Made by a program: the position numbers and the translations under genes | Assembly: GCA_944472155.2 (NCBI GenBank) | Contig: OX235272.1 | Span: 92,262,020-92,326,019, forward strand | Source: Trichobilharzia szidati | Lineage: Eukaryota; Platyhelminthes; Trematoda; Strigeidida; Schistosomatidae | Length of the DNA: 64,000 bases | Reading direction: 5' to 3' | The notes under the pieces: model-generated | The model's input: only the letters and a program-made list of their open reading frames with translations | Databases searched by the model: none | Told to the model about the DNA's origin: nothing | Shown here: piece after piece, positions 13,101-25,100 of the stretch | Position numbering within the stretch: position 1 is the first letter of the stretch | Layout of the letters: the number at the start of each line of letters is the position of its first letter

Positions 13101-16100
13101 ATATCTATAAACAAAAATCAACTCACTTCAGAATCAATTATTGGTGAAGAATTAATAGTAATACTACCTAATTCAACTTCATCACGCATCTTTGATGACA
13201 TATGAAGAGTTTGTAATCGATCATAGATTTGTTTAGTCATCTTGTATGCACCTAATGACCGACCATGTTTAGCTAAAGTATACAAGACTGCACTGAATGT
13301 AGAATTAAAAGTAAATGACCAGAGTTTTATAAGTTAAGGAAGAATGATTTAATGGTGGTTTAACAATACAACTAAAAAGATCATATGCAAAATTAAATAG
13401 AGCGCTTTCTATTACAGTCACACCATTTGACGTATTTACTTAGCGTCTGCATACTTAAATGTACAGATTCACTAACTTCATCGTTAAGGAAAAATAAACT
13501 TGCTGAAGTCTGTTACACTTATTATAGTGAGGGAGATTGCAGCATTTTCGTATTGGTTGGTAGGGATTTGATTCATTGGCTACACGATTTCATCATGAGC
13601 TGACATCGGTCTGAGGACTATTGGAAAACCTGGGAGTAATGGACAGCTGTTTTGTCAGCCCAGCTCGGGACTCCTCATCACTATGCTCCCTCCGCCAGGG
13701 TTCCAACCCAGGACCTTCTAGTTACAAGGCAAGCTCATATACCATTGAGCCACTGGAACCCGATCTAATGTCCGGTCCATGAATTCCAACTTCTGCCAAT
13801 TCACGACATGGCGCGATCGCTAGCCAGTTTCATCTACGAGAAATGGTTTAAGAGCTCGCCTTGTAAACAGAAGGTCCTGGGTTTGAACCCCGGTTGTTCG
13901 TATTGCTGAAGAGTTCGAAACTGGGGGGCAAAAGACCTGTCCAGTACTCCCAGGTTATACAATGGTTCTCTAACTGATGTCAGTTCATGATGAAATCCTG
14001 TAACCAATCAATCATATCCCTAAAAACCAATGCTTGAATATCAATGAGATGCTCCCTAGCGACTGGCCCTATTCAGGTAGGTAGTTACCTGGGGTTCCAG
14101 TGGGAAGTCGTGACCAGTGGGGTGCAGCATGTCGGTTGTGATGACAAATAATCGCCAAAGACATTGGCTAGCGGTCGTGCTATGTCGTGGACAGAATTAA
14201 TTATTGGTAGCTCGATAAACAGGCGAAATACCGCTACCAATATGTATTAGAATCCCAGTTTGCGCATATCTTCAGATATTGTGCTTCTTTGTCTTTCTTT
14301 CATGTTTTCTATGTTGTTTCACCAGCATCCTTCATTAAATCCATTTGTCTCTTATTCCATATTCTTGCAGATAATATATCTATTTACATCTTATATATAC
14401 TACTTAGAAATCTTGTCAGTAGTAAACGTCAAAATACGATATTTTAAGTTGTCACGATTAAAATAGTAATAAAAATCATAAGACATTTAGATAACAGGCC
14501 AAGTTAAACTTTAAGCACCACTGACTACCAATCAGCGAATGACCTTGAATGGTTCAATGAATTTCATCTACGTGAGTTGATTCGAGTCAAAGGCTTCCAC
14601 TAACACAGTTACGTTTGCAGTTTGGATAAAGTTTTCCAGTATGCTTGGATGTGGCGTTGCTTAGGATGGAAAGGATTCGTTCATGTTGATGTGTCGTGAG
14701 TATAAAAAGCTTCAACAGGTCGATTGATTGATATGTCCATCGTTGTGCAATTTGTTTGAGACGAGTCAGTGTTAGAGAAGGTAAGCTGATGATTCTAATA
14801 TTTCGTAGGAATATTTTTTGCTAGGTCCCATCTTTCCCTAACCCAGATTTTGTCAACAGTTTGTAACTACTGTGTTCTAAAACAGCCTGTGAGGAGTACA
14901 GCTGCTGAAACTGAAAATGGCCTCGTATCATCAGTTCAGTGGTACCAGCACTGCAGAGACATCGCGTCAAGGAAAATGGAGAGAATTATTTCGTTATTGG
15001 GAGAAGGTGTCATCGTGCATGTGGATGAAACTGTCTTATTGAATAAAAAATACAACCATGGTCGTGAGCGAGTAAACAATGGTTGGGTGATTGGCTTATA
15101 TGACACCTCTTTACAGAAAGTATTCGTCAAGAGGATAGCAGACAGAAAGCCAACTACCTTAATACCAACTATCGCTCGACTTGTGAAACAGGGATCTATA
15201 ATACACACCAATGAGTGGAAAGGTTATAACTCCCTGTCATCCCTTGGATATATTCATCACAGAGTGAATCATTCTAATGATTTTGTGCATCCCACTACAG
15301 GGACACGCACCAGTTCTATAGAAGGCTTTTGGGGATTAAGGCTACAAATAGATCTCAAAAGGATGTCATTTATAGTCATTTGGATGAATATATGTATACG
15401 ATGTGGTGTAACTCCTATGCTAAACTGGGAGATGTTTCTATCACATGTCAGAGAAAGATGCCCTATGTAACAGTTTTATGCAGTTTTTATGCATTTTTTC
15501 ATAAATATATGCTTTTCATAACCAAAAATGTCTCTTTCATGTGATTGGTTCGTTGAAGGTCGTTCGCTGATTGGTAGTTAGTGGTGCTTAAAGTTTAACT
15601 TTACCAGATAACATCTTAGACAAAAGAAACTAGGACACAGTGGATAGGATAACTTGGTACATGATGTCAACCAACAGTCTTCTCACCGAATTTCCAATCG
15701 ATCTCCATTTTCTTCTACACATTTGTTAAGCTATAGATTCTTGGATGGTTCTTTTCTAGAGCTGCTTGTTCCAATCGCGAATGGAGTCATAGCTGCTTAT
15801 GATGAGTAGTCACAGCCTAGGACGAAGCAGCTACCCAGCAATTCCTAGTTTGCATCAGCTCTCCCCAAATGATGTCACCACATGACCCAATTTGAAACTG
15901 ATCTAATCCCTCCAAATCAATCAACACTTATAAATCAAAGAATTCTATTGAACAATGAATAAATTATGCATTGAAAAAAGGATACGCTCTTGAAACTTCT
16001 GGAATTTCACCGAATTGTAAAATATGCGCTAAATACCGTGCCATATTGAAATAGGTTTCAGGCATATGTGAAGCAAACGGTTCATGCTAAAAAGAATAAT

Positions 16101-19100
16101 AATTAATTAAAACAAATAATTAAAGATAGTAGAATCAAAATAAATACTCGGCTAGTACGTGAACGACAAGCTGCCGAATCGGTCCAAATCAACATACATA
16201 TACCAATTACCTAGCTCCTGCACTCAGCATAAAGAACAAGATTAGGATTTTCAATAAAGATGTGAAGGCAATCAGTTCTTCTATGGGTCAGAAACTTGCA
16301 CTGCGTGTCACGAAAAGGGTTTCCAACAGGCTACTGTAGACTTTTATCAACGGCTGCCACCTTCACTGGCGGGCTCCATACTGAAGATTATATGGCCGGC
16401 TGGCCAGAGAGAATCAGAAACAAGAAACTCTGACTGGGAACAAACCAACCAAGAGCCTATTGCTCAAAAAATATGTAGGAGGAAACGGAGATGGATTGGG
16501 CATATGTTGGGAGGCCGTCGAATAACATCCCGTGCATTGCAGGCTCATTGCTGGAGTGGAATCCGACTGGGGAGCGATGAGTGGGTCGTTCGAGGGTGAC
16601 ATGGAGCAGATCATCCGAAGAGGGGATGAGAGATTGTGGGCAGTCGTGGACCCAGATGAAAAGGATAGCAGAAACTAGAACAAAGTGGAGATGTTCAAGT
16701 ATTGGTTTTTGTAGGAAAGTTTTGTTTGAATGGTTGGAAGGTTTCATCATGAGCTGACATCCTACAACCAATCAAACAAAATCTCTACAAATACTCACTA
16801 GCGACTGGTTTATTCAAGCAGTGGCCTGGGGTTCTAGTGGGAAACCGTGACTAGTAGGGTACAGGAAGTTGGAGTTGACGCGGTAATTCACCAAACAAGA
16901 CATTGAGAAGTGGTCGCGATATTCATGGAATGGCGGAAGTTCACCTAGAAACTGAAAGATGACTTATCAAACCTTAGCTCTTCCTCATGTATAGACCACT
17001 TCAGCTGTTCCTGTGATTCAAACTGTGTAGTGCGTCAGGTCAGGCAGATTGGTCTACGGATTCGAGAACACCTACTAGTTTGGTTCAGCAGTGGGGAAAT
17101 CAAATGCTTAAAACGTTCGATGCTATTACACTTGATTGATACAAGATATCACATCAACGCCAACATTGCCTTCAGGATTATATACCACATTCCAAAGTCA
17201 TTATCACGCACAGTTTGCCTGCGTCTTCTACATATAACTGAAGTTGTTGCAATAAGATCGACTAAACCAGAACTTTGTATTCAAAAAGAACACGTTCAGG
17301 CTTTGTTCCCACCATGGTCAATTCCTTCTTTCCTATAAGAGTGTCTCTTCCTATAATCCTCTTTTCTCTCTTATTATTATTACTTATTACTATTTATTGT
17401 AATTTATACCCTTCATTCAAACATTCTCTGAGTACTATCAAATTTCCATTTGTACCCTTTCGACCTTATTCTTTTGGCGCAAGGATATTCATCGTGCTGA
17501 AGTTTCTGTAGCAACTTTGTTTACAGGGTGGGGTTGCTAGCCTCACGCCTGAGAAGGGGATTGTTACATTAAATTATAGTTTAGAGAGAAGCGACCTTGT
17601 GGGTTGCTCCCCTTAAAACCAGGAAAACAAGGAATAAAACAATCAGAATAACACCAGTACGGGAAAATAATTCACACCAAGAAGGGTAAGAAGCGACAAC
17701 AACAATAATAATATCACAGTCAAGTACAATTAACCAAAATGATACCTTATTATTAATAATACTATCTATTTTCTCAATATATACCTCCACCTATCTCAAT
17801 TCAGGTATTGGTTATTTCATGATGAACTTCTTATTGCTATCTTGCTATCTCTTTGATACATACTACTTTGTACTAGCCACTCCATCACCCGACAGCTTTT
17901 ATAACCTTGAACTGACTTGTCAATTTTTCCTACCCCACATTGTATGAATCTACTATGACTAATCACCATTGTCTCCTATTTCACAATATTTTGTGATTGA
18001 ATTCAGCCTAGCACGTGTGTCACACAAATACTATTTATTTTGACAACCCATAACTAATCTGTTATTCTACGTAAAAATATATCCGCCGCATAACTGGCCA
18101 TCACTGTTACTACAACAAATATCCTATTTTATAATTGTAAGAACATGAAGCGAATTTATTGGAAAGAACATTCTTCGTTCAGACTGAGTTTTAATTCGTA
18201 ACATGGGAATATTTTACACTAATATTATTATTTATTATTGTTCCCTTGGGTTCCGAGTGGAACATAGGGCTTCAACAACACATCTCCACTTTGTTCTGTT
18301 TTCTGCCGTCTTCTTCAGCTGGGTCCACGATTAGCCACTCTGTTTCTCATCTCTTCCTGACACGATCTCCTCCATGTCACCCTCACACCAACGACCCACT
18401 CGTCGCTTCCCATTGAGATTTCACTTGACGGCCTGGCGTGCGATGTCATTTGGCGGCCTCCTCAACGTATGCCATATCCATCTCCATTTTCTTCTACAAA
18501 TTTGTTGAGCAATCGGCTCTGGATTGATTTGTTCCCACAGTTTCTTGTTACTAATTCCTTCTGGCCAGCCGGCCATTTGATCTTCAGTATGGAGCCAGCC
18601 AGCAAAGGCAGGCAGCTGTTGATGAAAGTCTGCAACCTGTTGGAAATCCTTTTCGTTACATGCAGTGCAAGTTTCTGACCCGTATAGAAGGACCAACTTG
18701 ACAATGGTGTTGAGAATTCGAATCTTGTTCCTTATGTTGAGTGTAGAAAACTTCTAAAGTTGTTTCAGGTTGATGAAGTCTTATAACAGAGAAACAATAT
18801 TCGCTCTAAGTAGTTAAAGGAAACACAAATGGTGCTTTAAACCAGTATTCATCAACTTTTCACTAAATTTAACCTTTTATTTTATTTTTTATTTCAACGG
18901 ATAACTTTTACCCTCTAATACTAAATAGGATTACTATTTTACTAAAATGGAAGACGCACATATCATCGAAGTGACATGCAAACACATTCGTTTGAAGCAA
19001 TAATTCTTATCCTTAGGTAATACACTCTATCATTACTATTATTATTGTTATTAATATTAATTATGTAAGAACTTTGTTGAACAGAAAGCTTCTACTCGGG

Positions 19101-22100
19101 GAGAAAAACTGTCACCAATAAAATGTCCTATTAGATGGAATATTGCACGATGAAAATAAGAGGAAAACGATACGACTAATGCTTCCAGATGTACGCAACA
19201 GCTTGACGATAATTACATTCCTCCTTTGATACTAACAATACGTAAATCAACAAGAACCTTTAAAACACACCCACTGATTCACTTCAGTTTCTTTTTTTTT
19301 CCTTCACGTTCCCCAGTGGAACATAGGGCTTCAAGCTAGTGGCCTGAAGTTTCTGTAGCAGTGTTTATTTTACAGGATGAGGTTGCTAGCCTCATGCCCA
19401 ACCTTTCCTCTTCACCAGCATTATTTCTGGCCTCGCGAGGTAAAGGAATGCGTCGGCCGGAGATCGAACCCCGGACCATGTGCATGGTCGGCGAGCGTCC
19501 TAACCGCTGTACCACCGACGATTCAGTGGTTATTATGAATTTGAAGAAAATTTGTCAAGTATTAGTATATACTACTAATAAGTTAAATGGTAGTAGTACT
19601 TACCAGAAAACGATATATGTTATTATAAACATAATAAACATCAGCTTTTCTTTGAAAATTATAATATTTATCTAATAAATCATGATACTTCTTTGTACCT
19701 AAAATATAAAATCATAAAGTGAGTTATTTGATCGGGGAAAGGATTTATGTGAAGTATGAAAACAACTGTCAATAGAAGCCTTTAGTTTTGTTTTGTTTGC
19801 TCTGAGCTGTGTGCGGTTTAATTACGGACATTTCATTATCCTTGTAGACATCATCTTCAGTGCTACCTTCTGTATGAAGTGAGTTTCTGGCATTATCCAT
19901 GGTACTCTTCTCATTGTACTCTAACCAGTCTATACTCAACAGATTAATCAATAAAGAGTAAGTCACCAAATCAAACGCATTAGTGGTTCAGGGGTAGAAT
20001 GCTCGCCAGGCACGCCTCACGTAGTCCAGGGTTTGATCCGTGGTGGACGCACTCCTAAATGATGTCAGCTGATAATGAAATCCTCCAACCAATCAAACAA
20101 AACTCTACAAAACTAATACTTGAAAATTATGAGATACATACTATCAAAAGGTTAAACATTAGGTCAATCAAACCATCAGTACCAATACAAATGGCGATAA
20201 TGACAACAAAATCTCTGGAAACAACCAGTCACAGTGAAATTCATCAGAAGAAACAGTTATAGCATTTATAAAGAAATTCCAAAAACTCAATTCACACTGA
20301 AGTTAGCACTGAAAATGGTCTCTATCAAAAGAACGATGAAAGCTTTGAAATTAAACCACCCAGTTTCTGGAACAACACTAGAAACATCCATCTGTACTAC
20401 AAGTCTTCATTATTTCAGGGTTATTACACTTCTACATCGAAATATGGACATTTTTATTGAATTTATTTCCCATAGCACAACTTCTTAAGGCATCTTTATT
20501 GAGTGGAAATGACAAACAATAATCAGGATCAATGTCTTAAACTTCTAATCACAAGTCACCGTCGTCGAAGTTCACCATGTCTAGTGTGAAGCGGATGAGC
20601 ACCATTGGAAGTGGTTGGTGGTTGTGCTTTATATCGAATTGAGAGAAGTTAGGATTTTTGGGTAAAAGGATTGCAACTCTGTAACTAAATGTTCCAATGG
20701 GCTTGCCTCGTAACTTCAAAGCTCCAGGTCCGATCTCCCATGAGGTCGTGGGTCTTAAATTAGGTTGAGACAACTGTCCAGTGCCCGTCATCTTTATGAC
20801 GGTTCTCTAGTTGACGTCAGTTCGTGATAAACCCTACGCTAGAATTAATCGAAATCCCTAAAACGTTTGAATATCACTCATTCCCAAATGTTTCACCAAG
20901 TATTTGAATTAAGTGCAATTTGATTCAAAGTCCACAATAACTTAATCCGTGTACAATAGTTTATCGTGTAATCCAGTCCAGTCCATAGGTTTTATATTCA
21001 ACTGCGGATAACACACTTCCATCAGCCGTTTCATGGGTTAATAATGATATTATTACTAGGACCATATGCAGTTATTAAATAGCACTGATTACTGTTTAAA
21101 TTACGTACAGTAAAAAGGCATCTAAGTATATAAAATATTTCCAAGAAATAGGCATAACATATTAAGAGTTGATTGGATGGAGGATTTCATCATGAGCTGA
21201 AATCAGTTAGAGAAACACTGGAAAACCTGCAGTGAGTACTGGACAGCTGCTTCGTCAGCCTAGTTTGGGACTGACTCTTCATCAGTATGCACCCACCGAA
21301 GTTCGCACCCAGGACCTTCTGGTTACAAGGCAAGCTCGTAGACCATTTAGCCACTGGGATCCGATCCAATGGTCAGCCCATGAATTCTAACTTCTGCCAA
21401 TTCACGACATAGCGCGACAATTTCGTAATGTAGGGTACAGCAGGTTGAAGATGAGGCAGTAACTCATCGAAGGAGATATTGCAAAATTGTCGCGCTATGT
21501 CGTGAATTGGCAGAAGTTAGAATTCATGGGCTGACCATTGGATCGGGTCCCAGTGGCTCAATGGTCTACGAGCTTGCCTTGTAACCAGAAGGTCCTGGGT
21601 TCGAACCTCGGTGGGTGCGTACTGCTGAAGAATCAGTCCCAAACTAGGCTGACGAAGCAGCTGTCCAGTACTCACTGCAGGTTTTCCAGTGTTTCTCTAA
21701 CTGATTTCAGCTCATGATGAAATCCTCCATCCAATCAAATAAAATCCCTACAAAACCAATACTTGAATATTAAGAGTTGGTAAAGCCAAATGTTTCGGTA
21801 CCACGAGTAGTTTTAATCAACAATATTTGAATAGAATTTTTATTCATACAGTGTACACCTTCATAACTATACATGTATATATAGAGTCAGTAGTCAACAT
21901 CAATTTCATCCGAATCCGTGAGATTTCAGCGGTGCATATGAATGCAAACTTAAGTCTTCGTGTCATGATGTGAGAACGTTAAAATAAAGCCATGAAACGT
22001 AATTTCTGTCGACTCGTCGAAACCTCGAAAAATCTGTTTCAAAGCTAGTTACTCATGACAAGTACAGCTGACTTTAATGTAAATCTCACAACCGACATTA

Positions 22101-25100
22101 AGATACGCTAATAGTAAGACTGTAGAGAGACTATCCTTTTACTGGAAGATGAATTGCTGTAATCGTTACATGTCGTATGTTTTGTGGTAGTAAATTATCA
22201 CCAGTTTGTTCAGATTCCGTTCTTTAACAGCGGTGTTAACTGTGGTGCAACACTTTCAAATGAGTGCTGTTGAAGAGTTTTAAGGTGGGACGAAACAGGT
22301 GTGCAGCACTAACTTGTTTTCAATGGTTCTCTAACTCATATCAATCCGTGGTCAAACTTGAAACCAATGGATTCCTTACACACTAACTCTTGAAAATTAA
22401 TCTTATGCTCACTAATAACTAATTACGGGAAGAACTTGTCTAAAGTTCTAATGAGAATTCGTGAACAGTGGGGTTCACCAGGTCGGGTATGAGGACGAAT
22501 ACTGGCCAGTGCCATTGGCTGGTGGTTTACGCTAAAATCACGAACTGGTAGAAGTTGGAATTCACGGGCCACCATTGAACTGGGTCCCACTGGCTGAATG
22601 GTCTGAAAGCTTGCTTGTAGCAGGAAGGTGTCCTGGGGTTTGAACCACGTGGGTGCGGGCTGCTGCAGAGTCCCAGAGTGGAATGAAGCTGCTATCCACT
22701 AATCTCTGATCTTCACTTGTTGTCGAACTGACATATATCCGTGAGCAAGCTTGAAATAAATCAAAGCCCTACAAACTAACTACTCAGTTTTTATTTAAAA
22801 AACCTACTTCTGAGAAATTTACACCATAAGTACTCAACTGAGTAGCATACACCAACATCATCCAACTATTAAATGCGTGGATTGCTTTTTTTCGAAACAA
22901 TAGAATAATATGATGTTAGATAAATCACCAGCTACTAACTCTGAACTTCTTGGAAATAGTCACTTCACTATATTCTTAATAGACGTGTATAATAAATATT
23001 ATATTTTAGAAAAAGAAATATATAAAAAACTAGGCATATATTTTACTTGTTTCATTTTTCAACATATCCAAGCATAAAGCAGATAATTTCCAATAATAAA
23101 ATCCAGCATCATCGAAACGTGATTCTTTAGCAGCACAAGTGGCTAATTGTTCCAGTACAGAGATGGCTTCATTTTGTAAACCAGCCTTAATAAATGCTTT
23201 TATTTTTTGGTAAGTGATAAATACAGAGAAAAGTAGAAAAGGTTAGTTTAGTATTAAAATAAAATTATGAATAATTGCAACAAACTACTATATAATTCAT
23301 CAGTAGTATTAATTCAAAATTCAAAAAATGATCACAGTTCATTAGTGGTACATGAAGATTCATGATGAGTTTGGGATTTGTTCTGAGGATGAAATGGAAG
23401 AGATCATGTTATGAGGTAATGTTACCTTATAGGTGGTTGTTAGGCTAGCTGAAGAGGACTGAGGAGAACAGGACAAAAATGAGGTGTGCCGTTGAAGCCC
23501 TATGTCCCACTAGGAACCAAAGGGAAAAATTATTAGTAATAATGAGAAGATTCATAGGCGAAACTGTTCGGTTATATCGTTTGCATTTTCATAACACTGA
23601 GGTGATGACTGTTATCACAAACGATGCAGTCTATAACAATAACTGAAAGGAATAGGATCTGGGGTTCCACTTAATCATTTAAAAAAAGACAGAATGTAAC
23701 TGGTGAAAAGAAACATTTCTCTTTTCAGTAAACTCGTCAACTTGGCTGTATATTCGTGGATATGTTGTAAAAGTGTCAGAAAATTCCGGAAATGGAAATT
23801 CTCAGTAAATGGTCAAAATACAGGAAGTTATGCAATGCGAATAAAGATTGTAATAAATAAAGCGATCACGGAATATACACATTAGATCAGGGGCGGCTGC
23901 AGTGAAGAAAATCTTTTTTTCCTTCGAAGCCATCAGCTACCCTGTACATTCATGAGTATATAACAAAAAGGAGTGAGAAAGTTTCAGAACTATTTCCAGT
24001 CAAAGGTCAGATTATAACGAATAACAAGATGAAATGATTCAATACAAATAGGGACAAGAAAACTAAACCGGTTGGTGGGGGGTTGTATTAAAAGCATTAT
24101 CAGATAATAATTACTGAGAAAATGGACTATTTGGATACAAAGAGTGCCTGAGGTCTGCCGAATTGTCTTGATCTCATTGTCTTTAAGAGGTTTGTTCGGA
24201 TCTTATATGGGACATTTTAAGGATTTCTCAAATGGAGCTCAATGTCCTAATTTCATCAGATGTTCTGTTAATGAGCTATAAACACACCTATGTTAACCGG
24301 GCTGAAAAAGTTTCCCGAGGGTGTTTACAACTGGCTAATGTGCTCAGCTGAACTGACATTTGCATGCAGATGTGACCCAGTGGGACAGCTTGTCTTTCAT
24401 TTGCTGGCTGAATAGTTTCTTGCAAGAAAAGGCTGTCAACGAAGTATATTTTATTTAATTTAGTTTAGATTTTTCCGTGGATTGACTGGAGTGAAGTGTT
24501 CAATCTCAGGTTGACACATCGGCTACCTGTGCAGATGCTTCGACGATGTCTGGTCATGTAACTTGAAGTCAGTTGGTGGATGGTGACTGGCAAAGGTATC
24601 CAGGATGCTCATTTAGTCCAATCAATCAACAGAAAAATCTAAATTAAATTAAATATTTAATAAAACCCATTGCACAAAAGGTGGCTCTCGTGGTCCATGT
24701 GGTCTAGTGTATGAAGCTTTCGCGTTTGAGACTGTGGGCACTGGGTTTGAGCCTCGGTGGGAAAATCATCACTCACTAGGACATGCAGGTACATGCAGTT
24801 GACGAGTCCAAAATAGGACGAAATCAGCATCCTGAATTCCACTGCTAGTTACCATCCACCAGTTAACTTGAAATATGTTTTACTCAGCGATTTTAAAGAC
24901 CGCTTTTAAAATATTTCTTATTCAGTGTAGCTTTCACTTCAATAAACTTCGAGCAGCTAACTCAGATTCAACAATGAAATCTTCTTATTATATTTATGAT
25001 TACTACAACTAATACTTTATGCAACTAACTGCCAACCATATCGGCGAAAAGTTCTAGCTTCTGCTTGACTTACACTCACTTTAATACAGGAGAATAAACA

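Noticed and set aside
19978..20052. Functional tRNA-Gly gene
   Set aside because: The anticodon stem does not pair and the T arm is altered; it continues into a repeat tail.
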